Shown: positions 43,475 to 53,031, counted from the stretch's first letter. The stretch is DNA of 64,000 nt from JAYPHU01 sp038127535 (GCA_038127535.1 JAYPHU010000015.1:1-64000), one strand, 5' to 3'. Notes: generated from the sequence alone by a model not told the origin. A program made the numbers and translations.

Positions 43475-44053
43475 CTAGCCGTTCCAGGCCGTGACCACGC
43501 CTTCCGGGCCAATCCGGTTGCGCTCTTTCGGAGGCTCGGTGGGTGTGCCGACGAAGATAAAGCCCAGGATTTTCGTTTCAGATGTATGGCCGAGCAGTTT
43601 CTTGACCTCGGCATGATAGGCCGGCCACTCGGTCAGCCATTGCGCGGCATAGCCCAACGCATGGGCCCCGTTGAGAATGTTCTGACAGGCCGCGCCGATG
43701 GACATGAGCTGCTCAATGAGCGGCACCTTGTGAAGCTTCTCCTGGTTCGGATAACAGGTCACCACCAGCAGCAGCGGCGCATTTGACGGCCGCGCCCGCC
43801 AATATTCTACTTGTTCCTGTCCTTGATCGGGATTTTCCTCGGCATATAGATCCGCGTAAAGCGCGCCCAATTTGGCTTGGCCTTCCTTGCCGACGACCTG
43901 AATACGCCACGGACCGCAGCGGCTGTGATCCGGCACCCGCAACCCGCACTCGATGATCGCGTCGATCTCTTCGGCGCTCGGGCCGGGCTCGCCCAGATTG
44001 GCGGCCACCACGGAACGCCGGGTGCGAATAAACTCTAGGGGGGTCTGGGACAT
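43475..44053 (-). CDS. Nitroreductase family protein
   Basis: A 192-residue flavin-dependent oxidoreductase. It begins TPLEFIRTRRSVVAANLGEPG, with RVPDHSRCGPWRIQVV supplying part of the FMN site, SIGAACQNILNGAHALGYAAQWLTEW as the central block and ILGFIFVGTP as the C-terminal block. The compact length and WLTEW segment fit the YdjA/MhqN-like group. The ATG at 44053 is preferred over an upstream one at 44131. It precedes the broken SMP-30 gene by 10 bases, so both were likely one operon. Confidence 0.9.
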   Translation of the reverse strand: MSQTPLEFIRTRRSVVAANLGEPGPSAEEIDAIIECGLRVPDHSRCGPWRIQVVGKEGQAKLGALYADLYAEENPDQGQEQVEYWRARPSNAPLLLVVTCYPNQEKLHKVPLIEQLMSIGAACQNILNGAHALGYAAQWLTEWPAYHAEVKKLLGHTSETKILGFIFVGTPTEPPKERNRIGPEGVVTAWNG

Positions 44054-44207
44054 GGGGTGGTCCTTTGCGATGTGATCTCTATGCAACTCAACGCGAGTAA
44101 AGGATGTAGCGGGCGGCAGAGCCGAATTCAATCCTTCTCGCCGGGCTTATATAATGCGAATGAGAACGATTTGCATCAAAAAAATGGGGGGTCTGCCTTT
44201 TCAGTGC

Positions 44208-44296
44208 CGTCATCCACGGACTTGACCCGTGGATCCATATTTGTTTTCCGTAATTGGATACGCGGATCACGGCTTCGCCGGTCCGCGCATGACGAC
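44208..44296. repeat. Two-hairpin intergenic palindromic element, second copy
   Basis: Hairpin 1 has a perfect 8-bp stem at 44212-44219/44227-44234 (ATCCACGG with CCGTGGAT) and the short loop ACTTGAC; it is followed by CCAT. Hairpin 2 lies around 44260-44288 (CGCGGA with TCCGCG and an inner GGC-TTCG-GCC pairing) followed by CATGACG. The element begins CGTCAT and ends ATGACG, so the whole is an inverted repeat. It matches the plan of the element at 41845-41947 and resembles repeats often seen between alphaproteobacterial genes. The remainder of the 258-base gap shows no gene. Confidence 0.6.
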
Positions 44297-44311
44297 TAGA
44301 AGAGAGGAGCG

Positions 44312-46099
44312 CTACTCCGCCGCTTCCAGATATTCGCCGATATCGACCTCGTCCATCTGCTCGGGCAGGAGGTATTTCTCCGCATACTCTTGATAAACCC
44401 CGGAGGTCAGGAACAGTTCGAACAGGTCGTCGTCGATGTGGGCGTCCTTTTTCATGAAGCTCATGATCTTGACCGAGTCCGACAGCTTCTTAGGCGCCTT
44501 GTAGGGGCGGTCGGCAGCGGTCAGCGCCTCGAAAATATCGGCGATGGCCATGATCCTGGCCGGGATCGACATGTCTTCTTTTGCCAATCCACGCGGATAG
44601 CCAGTACCGTCCATCTTCTCGTGGTGGCCGCCCGCATATTCCGGCACTCGTTTCAGGTATTTCGGGAACGGCAGGGCCTCCAGCATGATGATGGTCTGCA
44701 CGATGTGATCGTTGATCTTGTAGCGGTCTTCTTCGGTGAGCGTGCCCTGGCCGATGCCCAGATTGTAGACCTCGCCCAGATTAAATTTGAATTCGGGCAC
44801 CTTCATGTTGAAGCCCCACTTGTTGTCGGGGGGTATCAGGTCCCGCTCTTCCCAGCAGACAATATGGTCGTAGCGGTCAGAGAGCAGGTTTTCGGTCACC
44901 GGCAATCCGGGCTCGGGCTCCCGTTCCTTCCGCTTGGCTTCGTCATAGGAAATGCCCAGCCGGTCGGACAGCGTCCGCTGCCAGGTCTCTTGCGCGATCT
45001 CCTTCACCCGGTCGACTCTCTCCGGGGCCATGAATTCGCCGCCCACATTGCATTCGGCGATGAAGGCGAAATCCTCGTCCAGTTTGGCGATGCGTTCTTC
45101 ATAGGCGGCGCGCAACTCGGGCTCGTTGCCGCCGGCGATCACCGCCTTCAGCATTTCGATTTCCGCATCCCGCTTCAGGACCTCAAAGCGCATGCGAACT
45201 TCGTGGATGCGGTCATAGATGGTTTCCAGCTTGGTCGCCTTATCGACCACATATTCCGGCGTGGTCACCTTGCCGCAATCGTGCAGCCAGCCCGCGATGT
45301 GTAGTTCGTACCATTGCTCCTCGGTCAGATCGAAATCGGCGAAGCGCGGATCGTCGGAGTCACAAGCCGCCTTGGCGAGCATGTTGGTCAGTTCCGGCAC
45401 CCGCTGGCAGTGCCCGCCCGTATAAGCGGACTTGGCGTCGATAGCGCCGGCGATCAGCTTAATGAAGGCGTCCAGCAGTTCTTTCTGCGCCTCCAGCAGC
45501 ATCTGGTTGTTGAGCGAAATTGCCGCTTGGGAGGCCAAGGCCTCAATCAGCGGTTCAATTTCATCGGAGAAATGGGTTGTCTCCCCGGTCTTCGGATCGT
45601 TGGCGTTTAGAAGCTGCAAGACGCCGATCACGTCCTCTTCATGGTTCTTCAATGGGACCGTGAGGAAAGATTGAGAGTGATAACCGGTGGATTCATCAAA
45701 CTTCTTTGTGCCGGAGAAGTCGAATTCGTTGGAGCCATAGGCGTCCCGGATATTAATGAGCTTTCCCCGGACCGCGGCGGCGGACGCGACATTATTCAGG
45801 TTCGGGTTGCCCTCGGCGTCGGTGGTCTGGATGTTCGTAAAGTTGATCTCAACGCCGGTCGTGCCACCCATGGCGATATTGAGAGAATCATTCCGGACAA
45901 TCTCGAAACCGAGGCTGCCGTCGTCCTGCACCAGATAAAGCGTTCCGCCGTCAGCATTGGTAAAGTCCTTTGCCGCCAGCAGGATCTTCTCCATCAGGCG
46001 ATTGTGATCGAGCTCCGAGGAGAGCGCGATACCCAATTCAATAAGCCGCAAATAGGCGTCTGCCCCGTGTTGCGGCGAGTTTGTTTGTTCATCAGTCAT
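44312..46099 (-). CDS. GAF-HD-GYP cyclic-dinucleotide phosphodiesterase-like protein
   Basis: A 595-residue cytoplasmic signalling protein. A GAF domain occupies about 15-200 (ILLAAKDFTNADGGTLYLVQ, then SFLTVPLKNHEEDVIGVLQL). The HD pair His273-Asp274 is in AGWLHDCGK, and the GYP half is GHHEKMDGTGYP at 491-502, followed by ARIMAIADIFEALTAADRPY. Both HD-GYP halves are intact, so hydrolysis of c-di-GMP or a related dinucleotide is plausible. The halves are separated by about 218 residues where a typical domain has about 60; the insert is charged and partly helical. The start at 46099 follows GGAAGG; 46135 is an alternative. The first gene on the other side, ubiD, is divergent. Confidence 0.88.
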   Translation of the reverse strand: MTDEQTNSPQHGADAYLRLIELGIALSSELDHNRLMEKILLAAKDFTNADGGTLYLVQDDGSLGFEIVRNDSLNIAMGGTTGVEINFTNIQTTDAEGNPNLNNVASAAAVRGKLINIRDAYGSNEFDFSGTKKFDESTGYHSQSFLTVPLKNHEEDVIGVLQLLNANDPKTGETTHFSDEIEPLIEALASQAAISLNNQMLLEAQKELLDAFIKLIAGAIDAKSAYTGGHCQRVPELTNMLAKAACDSDDPRFADFDLTEEQWYELHIAGWLHDCGKVTTPEYVVDKATKLETIYDRIHEVRMRFEVLKRDAEIEMLKAVIAGGNEPELRAAYEERIAKLDEDFAFIAECNVGGEFMAPERVDRVKEIAQETWQRTLSDRLGISYDEAKRKEREPEPGLPVTENLLSDRYDHIVCWEERDLIPPDNKWGFNMKVPEFKFNLGEVYNLGIGQGTLTEEDRYKINDHIVQTIIMLEALPFPKYLKRVPEYAGGHHEKMDGTGYPRGLAKEDMSIPARIMAIADIFEALTAADRPYKAPKKLSDSVKIMSFMKKDAHIDDDLFELFLTSGVYQEYAEKYLLPEQMDEVDIGEYLEAAE

Positions 46100-46250
46100 G
46101 GCACTACCAACCTTCCGAATAATCGGATCCGTCATATCAGTTGGGGGTTAACAGCAAATTTAATGACCGGACGCACCGGTCAGTGCCGGCCAGGGTATCC
46201 ACGTTCCCGTTCCAGCGCAGTAATCATAAGGGTTATGCAGCGTTAATCGA

Positions 46251-46267
46251 TGTAACAGAGTGTTACA
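46251..46267. promoter_or_regulatory. Perfect inverted repeat upstream of ubiD
   Basis: TGTAACA-GAG-TGTTACA, two 7-bp arms with a 3-base centre, lies 51 bases before the ubiD start and 151 bases from the HD-GYP start. A second inverted repeat, GACCGG-ACGCA-CCGGTC, lies nearby around 46167-46183. The TGTNACA-type dyad looks like a transcription-factor site, but I cannot name the regulator. Confidence 0.35.
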
Positions 46268-46318
46268 AGTTGCCTGAATTGCCTTGACCTTCCAGGGTGA
46301 ATTCTCCCTATAGCAGGC

Positions 46319-47682
46319 ATGGCCTATCGCAATTTACGGGACTTCATCGCCAAGCTGGAAGCTTCGGACCGCCTGGTCCGGGTGCGGGAGCCCGTCTCCA
46401 CCCACCTGGAAATGACCGAGATTCAGACCCGGCTATTGGCCGAAAACGGCCCGGCCGTCCTGTTCGAGAACGTCATCAAGGAAGACAGCGAAAAAAGCGA
46501 CTATCCAGTGCTGGTTAACCTATTCGGCACCGTGGAACGGGTCGCCTGGGCGATGGAACGGGAGCCGGAGACGCTGCGGGAGTTGGGCGAGACCCTCGCC
46601 TTCCTGCGCCAGCCCGAACCGCCGGCCGGCTGGCGGGAAGCGTTCGACATGCTGCCCCTGGTCAAGACCGCCATTGCGATGAAGCCGAAAACTACGGGCA
46701 GCGCCCCCTGTCAGGAGGTGGTCTGGCAGGGCGACGAGATTGATCTGGCCAAACTACCCATCCAAATGTGCTGGCCGGACGAGCCAGCACCCCTGATCAC
46801 CTGGCCGTTGGTGGTCACCGAAGACCCGAACCGGCCCGGCGACGACCGGTTTAATCTGGGCATCTACCGGATGCAGGTCACCGGCAAGAACACCACGCTG
46901 ATGCGCTGGCTCAAGCACCGGGGNNNNNNNNNNNNNNNNNNNNNNNNNNNNNNNNNNNNNNNNNNNNNNNNNNNNNNNNNNNNNNNNNNNNNNNNNNNNN
47001 NNNNNNNNNNNNNNNNNNNNNNNACTACGGGGACGAAGGACCCTATGGCGACCACACCGGCTACTACAATTCGGTGGAGAAATTCCCGGTGTTCACCGCC
47101 AGCGCCATCACCATGCGCGGCGATCCCATTTATCTCTCCACGTTTACCGGTCGGCCGCCGGACGAACCGTCGGTCCTGGGCGAGGCGCTGAACGAGCTGT
47201 TCATTCCACTTTTGAGCCAGCAATTCCCCGAGATCGTCGATTTCTGGCTGCCGCCGGAAGGTTGCTCCTACCGGGTGGCTGTCGTCTCCATCAAGAAAGC
47301 CTACGCCGGCCACGCCAAGCGCATCATGATGGCGGTTTGGTCCTATTTGCGGCAATTTCTCTATACCAAGATGGTCATCGTGGTGGACGACGACATTAAC
47401 GCGCGGGACTGGAACGATGTCATCTGGGCGATGTCCACCCGCATGGACCCTGTCCGCGACGTGACCCTGATCGACAACACGCCCATCGACTATCTCGACT
47501 TCGCTTCGCCCATCTCGGGCCTCGGCGGCAAGATCGGCCTGGACGCCACCAACAAACTGCCCGGCGAGACCAACCGGGATTGGGGCCGCAAAATCCGCAT
47601 GAGCGATGAGGTGATTGAGAAGGTGGATGAGATGTGGGAGAACCTAGGCCTGCCAGGCAACGGCACATCCATTTGGAAATAG
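46319..47682 (+). CDS. ubiD: UbiD family decarboxylase, interrupted by assembly gap
   Basis: Prenylated-FMN-dependent decarboxylase of the UbiD family; in ubiquinone synthesis it removes the carboxyl of 3-octaprenyl-4-hydroxybenzoate. The first 201 codons run MAYRNLRDFIAKLEASDRL to MRWLKHRG. After a 100-N gap (46924-47023) the protein resumes in another phase at 47026 with EGPYGDHTGYYNSVEKF, GRPPDEPSVLGEALNE and DDDINARDWNDVIWAMSTRMDP, finishing at 47682. From memory of E. coli UbiD, roughly 80-90 residues are missing, far more than 100 bases can hold. The frame change also shows the true gap is not 100 bases. pmbA follows within ten bases. Confidence 0.93.
46924..47023. other. Assembly gap of exactly 100 N
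   Basis: A run of 100 undetermined bases inside ubiD. The round number is a conventional placeholder for a gap of unknown size. Keeping ubiD in frame requires a missing length that leaves remainder 2 on division by 3, while 100 leaves 1. Confidence 0.99.
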
Positions 47683-47691
47683 ACCCGGATC

Positions 47692-49035
47692 ATGACTAAC
47701 GCGGCCCCCATGCTTGACCTCCTCGACTCGCTTCTCAAAAAAGCGAAAGCCGCCGGCGCGGATGCGGCGGATGCGGTCTATATCGAATCCGTCTCCCTCG
47801 CTGTCGCTCAGCGTCTGGGCATGGCGGAAAAACTGGAACGCTCCGAAAGCATGGATGTGGGCCTGCGGGTCTTCTCCGGCAAAAGCCAGGCGATTGTTTC
47901 CAGCTCCGATACGGCGCCGGACTCGCTGGATGAGCTGGTGGAGCGCGCCGTTGCCATGTCCAAGTCTGTGCCGGAGGACCCCTATTGCGGCATCGCTGAC
48001 CCGGATCAGCTTGCCACCGAAATCGTCGAAATCGACGCCTTTGATCCGACCGAGCCCGATGCGGAAACGCTGATCGATTGGGCCAACCGGGCCGAGGCCG
48101 CCGCCCGCGCCGTCGATGGCGTCACCAATTCCGAAGGCGCGGAAGCCGGCTGGGGCCGGGCCAATGTGGCCGTCGCCGCATCCAACGGTTTCGCCCAAAG
48201 TTATTCCGGCTCGCATTTTTCGCTGAGCGCCGCCGTCTTGGCCGGGACCGGGACGGCCATGGAGCGGGACTATGATTATTCCGGCTCGGTCTACGCGGAG
48301 GATTTGCGCAGCCCCGAAGAGATCGGCCGCGTCGCCGGCGAGAAGGCGGTCAAACGGCTCAATCCGAAAAAGGCAAAGTCGGAGCAGGTCCCAGTGGTCT
48401 ATGACACGCGGGTGGCGCGGGGAATGCTGTCTCATTTGGCGACGGCGGTGAACGGTTCCTCCATCGCGCGCAACACGTCGTTCCTCAAAGACAAGATGGG
48501 TAAACAGGTTTTCTCCGACGGCATCACCATCGTCGATGATCCGCATAGGCCCCGGGGGCTGCGGTCCAAACCCTTCGACGGGGAAGGGGTCGCCAACCAG
48601 AAGCGCAATCTGATCGAAGACGGCAAACTGACCACCTGGTTCCTGGATTTACGGTCGTCCCGGCAGCTTAACCTGGAGACCACCGGGCATGCGTCGCGGG
48701 GCACAGGCTCGCCGCCGGGCCCGTCCGCCACAAACCTATATCTCGAAGCCGGCAAGACCAATGTGGCCGGACTGATCAGCGACATCAAAAGCGGCTTCTA
48801 CGTGACCGAGTTGATCGGTTTCGGGGTCAACGGCCTTACCGGCGACTATAGCCGGGGCGCCGCAGGTTATTGGATCGAAAACGGCGAGATCGCCTATCCG
48901 GTCAGTGAAGTGACCATCGCCGGCAATCTGAAAGACATGTTCCTGAACCTGACCCCGGCCAACGACCTGGTGTTCCGCTACGGCGTCGATTCCCCGACCA
49001 TCCGGGTCGACGGCATGACCGTCGCCGGTAAATGA
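47692..49035 (+). CDS. pmbA: Metalloprotease-related protein PmbA/TldE
   Basis: A 447-residue member of the TldD/PmbA family. PmbA (TldE) is the non-catalytic partner of the zinc protease TldD; together they trim peptides such as microcin precursors and degrade unfolded peptides. Family blocks are GKSQAIVSSSDTAPDSLDELVERAVAM, VPVVYDTRVARGMLSHLATAVNG, TGHASRGTGSPPGPSATNLYL and GAAGYWIENGEIAYPVSEVTIAGNL. No HExxxH zinc motif is present, as expected for PmbA. The partner tldD is not in the window. It precedes the lipid A cluster, as in many alphaproteobacteria. Confidence 0.92.
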   Translation: MTNAAPMLDLLDSLLKKAKAAGADAADAVYIESVSLAVAQRLGMAEKLERSESMDVGLRVFSGKSQAIVSSSDTAPDSLDELVERAVAMSKSVPEDPYCGIADPDQLATEIVEIDAFDPTEPDAETLIDWANRAEAAARAVDGVTNSEGAEAGWGRANVAVAASNGFAQSYSGSHFSLSAAVLAGTGTAMERDYDYSGSVYAEDLRSPEEIGRVAGEKAVKRLNPKKAKSEQVPVVYDTRVARGMLSHLATAVNGSSIARNTSFLKDKMGKQVFSDGITIVDDPHRPRGLRSKPFDGEGVANQKRNLIEDGKLTTWFLDLRSSRQLNLETTGHASRGTGSPPGPSATNLYLEAGKTNVAGLISDIKSGFYVTELIGFGVNGLTGDYSRGAAGYWIENGEIAYPVSEVTIAGNLKDMFLNLTPANDLVFRYGVDSPTIRVDGMTVAGK

Positions 49036-49152
49036 CCCAACTCCCCAGCTTTAACCTTTTCTAGAGACAAACCGGTGCTGATTGGCGGGAGCGCATGGTC
49101 CGTGGTATATTGACGGACTCTTTTATTGGTATTTCAACAGGTTGAGGCACCT

Positions 49153-50997
49153 TTGACCGACGCCCCTCACCCAGATCAGGGCTCTGCGCCCGTTCAAAGC
49201 ACCACGACATATGCCCTAGTGAAGCGGCTGCTTGCGGAAAGCGTGCGGCCCTATGCCGGCTGGATCGTTTTCGCTCTTATCTGCATGGCGTTCGTCGCCG
49301 GCGCGACGGCTTTAAGCGCCTGGCTGATGAAGCCGGTGATCAATGACGTGTTCGTGGCACGCAATAAGGCGTTTCTGCTACCCATCGGCCTCGCGGTCCT
49401 GGCGACCTTCGCGATTAAGGGACTGGCCAATTACGGCCAGGCCGTGCTGATGAGCTTCGTCGGCCAGCGGATCATCACCGATACCCAACACCGCCTCTAT
49501 GCACACCTGAGCCGCATGGAGCTAGGATTTTTCCACCGCACCGCCACCGGCAGTCTGTTGTCCCGGTTCACCATCGACATCAACATGATGCGTGCGGCGG
49601 TCTCCAATGCGCTCACCGGTTTCGGCAAGGATTTCCTGACCCTCATCTTCCTGGTCATTGTCATGTTCGTGCAGGACTGGATTCTGGCGTTGATCGCCTT
49701 TGTGGTCTTTCCCATCGCCATCCTGCCCATCGTCAAGCTGGGCCGGCGCATGCGCAAGGTGACCGTCAACACCCAAGAAGAGATGGGCCAGTTCACCACG
49801 CTGTTGGAGCAGACCTTTCAGGGCGCGCGCGTGGTCAAGGCCTACGGCATGGAGGAATATGAGAAGGATCGGGTCCGGACTATCGCCGAACGGGTATTCG
49901 AACTGATCTTCAAGGCGTCGCGCATCCGCGCCATGGCTAGCCCGATCATGGAAACCCTGGGCGGCGTGGCCGTCGCCCTGGTGATCTTCTACGGCGGCTT
50001 CCGCGTCATCGATCAGTCCATGGACCCCGGCTCCTTCTTTGCGTTTATCACCGCGCTGTTGCTGGCGTATGAGCCGATGAAGCGGTTGGCCAATCTCAAC
50101 ACGTCCCTGCAGGAAGGCCTGGCCGGTGCGCAGCGCTTGTTCGTGCTGCTCGACCGGGAGCCGGCGATCCGGGAAAAAGACGACGCGCGAGAGCTGGAAA
50201 TTCGCGGCGGCGAGGTTGAGCTGAAAGATGTGACCTTCTCGTACATCCCCGGCCAGCCGGCGGTGGATGACATCTCGATTTCCGCCCCGGCTGGGAAACT
50301 GGTGGCGCTGGTCGGACCATCGGGCGCGGGCAAGTCGACCATCCTCAATCTGGTGCCACGCTTCTACGATGTGGAGTCCGGACAGATCACTCTCGACGGC
50401 GTCGACGTCCGGGATGTGACCTTCGCATCGCTGCGCAGCAAGATCGCCTTGGTCAGCCAGGAGATCACGCTGTTCGACGACACGGTGCGTGCTAATATCG
50501 CTTATGGCCGCCCGGACGCCACCGAGGACGAGATCATCCAGGCCGCCAAGAACGCCGCCGCGCATGACTTTATTGTGGAGATGCCGGGCGGCTACGACAC
50601 CTATGTGGGAGAACGGGGCACCAAGGTCTCCGGCGGCCAGCGCCAGCGCCTGGCCATTGCCCGGGCCATGCTGAAAGACGCACCGATTTTGTTATTGGAT
50701 GAGGCCACCTCCGCCCTCGACACGGAAAGCGAACGCCAAGTGCAGGCGGCGCTCAAGGTGCTGATGAAGGGCCGCACCACCATCGTCATCGCTCACCGCC
50801 TATCGACGGTGATGGACGCTGATCTGATCCATGTGATCAATGACGGCACGCTCGCCGAGTCCGGCACCCACGCCGAACTGCTGGCCCGGGACGGGATTTA
50901 TGCCCGGCTCTATCAGCTTCAGTTCAGCGACCAGCAGAGCGCAGACCACGACCCGACCCTCACCCGCGAGATGGGTGTCGCCAACGCCGGGGAGTAA
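49153..50997 (+). CDS. msbA: Lipid A export ABC transporter MsbA-like
   Basis: A 614-residue homodimeric ABC exporter half. Six membrane helices in residues 25-320 precede the ATPase: Walker A GPSGAGKST, signature VSGGQRQRLAIARA, Walker B ILLLDEATSALD and H-loop IAHRLSTV, all canonical. Its place directly before DUF374, waaA, lpxK and lpxL strongly suggests that it flips lipid A-core across the inner membrane. The start is uncertain: a TTG at 49153 has GAGG just upstream, whereas a TTG at 49126 adds nine residues; no ATG fits. Confidence 0.92.
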   Translation: MTDAPHPDQGSAPVQSTTTYALVKRLLAESVRPYAGWIVFALICMAFVAGATALSAWLMKPVINDVFVARNKAFLLPIGLAVLATFAIKGLANYGQAVLMSFVGQRIITDTQHRLYAHLSRMELGFFHRTATGSLLSRFTIDINMMRAAVSNALTGFGKDFLTLIFLVIVMFVQDWILALIAFVVFPIAILPIVKLGRRMRKVTVNTQEEMGQFTTLLEQTFQGARVVKAYGMEEYEKDRVRTIAERVFELIFKASRIRAMASPIMETLGGVAVALVIFYGGFRVIDQSMDPGSFFAFITALLLAYEPMKRLANLNTSLQEGLAGAQRLFVLLDREPAIREKDDARELEIRGGEVELKDVTFSYIPGQPAVDDISISAPAGKLVALVGPSGAGKSTILNLVPRFYDVESGQITLDGVDVRDVTFASLRSKIALVSQEITLFDDTVRANIAYGRPDATEDEIIQAAKNAAAHDFIVEMPGGYDTYVGERGTKVSGGQRQRLAIARAMLKDAPILLLDEATSALDTESERQVQAALKVLMKGRTTIVIAHRLSTVMDADLIHVINDGTLAESGTHAELLARDGIYARLYQLQFSDQQSADHDPTLTREMGVANAGE

Positions 50998-51004
50998 GAC
51001 TGCC

Positions 51005-51742
51005 TTGTCGACGCCGGCCTTAATCAAAAGCTTTTCCCGGAACCCCGCGCTCCGCGCCATCGTGTGCTGGTGCGTGGCGCAGATGATCCGGCTGGTGCAC
51101 CTGACGGGCCGCTGGCGCACGGTGCGCGCGGAAATTCCTGCTGAGTTTTGGGACAAAGACCAGCCCGTCATCGCCTGTTTTTGGCACGGCCGGCTGTTGA
51201 TGATGGGATACAATTGGGACCGGCGCCGGGACATCCACCTGCTGATTTCATCTCATGCCGATGGCCAGTTGGTGGCGGGCATGGTCCGGCACTTCGGATT
51301 CAACTCCGTCGCCGGCTCGACACGTCGGGGCGGAAGCGAGGCTCTCCGTGGCATGCTTCGAATCATCAAAAGCGGCGGCAGTATCTGCATCACGCCGGAC
51401 GGGCCGAGGGGGCCGCGCATGCGCGCCGGCATGGGTCCGGTCGCCCTGGCCAAACTGACCGGCGTGCCGATCTTGCCGTCAGCCTATGCGGTCAGCCGGC
51501 GGCGGCTGGTGAACAGCTGGGACAGGTTTCTGTTGCCGGGTCTTTTTGCTCGCGGCGTCTATGTCTGGGGAACGCCGATCAATGTGCCGAAGGATGCCGA
51601 CGATGACCATATGGAAGAACTTCGCCGCCAGCTGGAAACCGAGCTGAACCGGATTACTGACGAAGCGGACGACCTTTGCGGCGCGGAAAAGGTTGAACCC
51701 GCGGCAGAAGCCGCAATGAATCCGGAAGGCGCGTCGCTATGA
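51005..51742 (+). CDS. DUF374 lysophospholipid acyltransferase-like protein
   Basis: A 245-residue protein of the DUF374 family, related to lysophospholipid acyltransferases. ACFWHGRLLMMGYNW carries the histidine of the acyltransferase site, and SICITPDGPRGPRMRAGMGPVALA is the conserved substrate-binding block. A hydrophobic N-terminal segment suggests inner-membrane association. A TTG start at 51005 is preceded by GGGGAG; no ATG fits the reading. It overlaps waaA by 4 bases. DUF374 genes sit next to waaA in many alphaproteobacteria and are suspected to act on Kdo-lipid A, but the reaction is not known to me. Confidence 0.85.
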   Translation: MSTPALIKSFSRNPALRAIVCWCVAQMIRLVHLTGRWRTVRAEIPAEFWDKDQPVIACFWHGRLLMMGYNWDRRRDIHLLISSHADGQLVAGMVRHFGFNSVAGSTRRGGSEALRGMLRIIKSGGSICITPDGPRGPRMRAGMGPVALAKLTGVPILPSAYAVSRRRLVNSWDRFLLPGLFARGVYVWGTPINVPKDADDDHMEELRRQLETELNRITDEADDLCGAEKVEPAAEAAMNPEGASL

Positions 51743-53031
51743 TGTTGTCTCTCTACCGGACGGCGACATGCGTCGGCGCGCCCCTGATCCAGATGTATCT
51801 GAAAAAACGGCTGGCCCAGGGCAAGGAAGACCAGGCCCGCTTTGGCGAACGCACGGGCAAGGCCAGCCTGCCGCGCCCGGACGGAAGGGTGATCTGGCTG
51901 CATGCCGCCAGTGTTGGCGAGTCTCTCTCGATGTTGCCGCTAGTGGAATCGTTGCTCAGCGAAACCGATGATCTTTCCCTCGTCCTGACCACGGGCACGG
52001 TGACCTCCGCCGAGATCATGCAGGATCGGCTGCCGGATCGCGCCTTTCATCAATTCGTGCCGGTGGACCGGACTAATTATGTCCGCCGCTTTCTCGATCA
52101 TTGGCGTCCCGATATGGCGCTTTGGGCGGAAAGCGAGTTCTGGCCGAACCTGATCCTGGAAACCCAGCAACGACACATCCCGATGGTCCTGGTCAACGGT
52201 CGAATATCCCCCCGGTCCTTTGCCGGCTGGCAACGGGCGCGGACGGTAATATCCAGATTGCTTCGGGATTTTACCCTGTGCCTGGGCCAAACCGAGGAGG
52301 ACGCGGAAAGGCTCCGGCAACTGGGCGCGCGTCGGACCGATTGTTTGGGGAATCTGAAATTCGCCGTCCCACCCCTCCCCGCCGACACGGAGGAGTTGAT
52401 CCGGCTCGAACAGAGCATGAGCCGGCGGCCCCGCTGGCTAGCGGCCAGCACCCATGACGGCGAGGAAACCATCGTCGCCCAGGTGCATCGCACCCTCGCG
52501 GACAAACATCCGGGATTGCTTACGATCCTGGTCCCTCGGCACGCCGGGCGCGGCGATGCAGTCGAAACTGAGCTGGAGAACGCCGGCTTACAAATTGCTC
52601 GACGGTCAAAAGGCGAGGCCATCGAAAACCGCACCAATATTTATCTGGCCGACACGATGGGTGAATTGGGATTGTTCTACCGGCTCACCGACATCGTATT
52701 TATGGGAAAATCTTTGGTGCCTCTCGGCGGGCAGAACCCGTTGGAAGCGCTCCGGCTCGACTGCGCCGTGGTGCATGGGCTGCATATGATGAACTTCGAA
52801 GAGATTGCCCAGGAAATGAATGACGCCGGCTGCGGCCTCCGGATCGAAGACTCCGCCGAGCTGTCCTCGGCCATTGGTAGGCTTCTGTCCAATAAAGCTG
52901 AGACCGATAGGATGGCCGCCAACGGACAGGCCTATGTGGAGTCCAAGGAACAAGTTGTGAATCGGGTGACTGAAACAATTCTGGCCATGCTGAATGGCGA
53001 AAGCTCGGACCGGCAGGATGCAGCCGCCTGA
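51739..53031 (+). CDS. waaA: Kdo transferase
   Basis: A 430-residue inner-membrane-associated glycosyltransferase (GT30) that adds 3-deoxy-D-manno-octulosonic acid to the lipid A precursor. IWLHAASVGESLSMLPLVESL includes the catalytic glutamate region, LALWAESEFWPNLI is the conserved second block, and LVPLGGQNPLEALRLDCAVVHG is the CMP-Kdo-binding region. It starts in an ATGA overlap with DUF374 and overlaps lpxK by 14 bases, giving a tightly coupled operon. Confidence 0.96.
   Translation: MMLSLYRTATCVGAPLIQMYLKKRLAQGKEDQARFGERTGKASLPRPDGRVIWLHAASVGESLSMLPLVESLLSETDDLSLVLTTGTVTSAEIMQDRLPDRAFHQFVPVDRTNYVRRFLDHWRPDMALWAESEFWPNLILETQQRHIPMVLVNGRISPRSFAGWQRARTVISRLLRDFTLCLGQTEEDAERLRQLGARRTDCLGNLKFAVPPLPADTEELIRLEQSMSRRPRWLAASTHDGEETIVAQVHRTLADKHPGLLTILVPRHAGRGDAVETELENAGLQIARRSKGEAIENRTNIYLADTMGELGLFYRLTDIVFMGKSLVPLGGQNPLEALRLDCAVVHGLHMMNFEEIAQEMNDAGCGLRIEDSAELSSAIGRLLSNKAETDRMAANGQAYVESKEQVVNRVTETILAMLNGESSDRQDAAA

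Noticed and set aside
47040..47191. UbiD reading straight through the N run in the original phase
   Set aside because: The product after the gap in that phase is unrelated to UbiD; the conserved YGDHTGYY block is in another phase.
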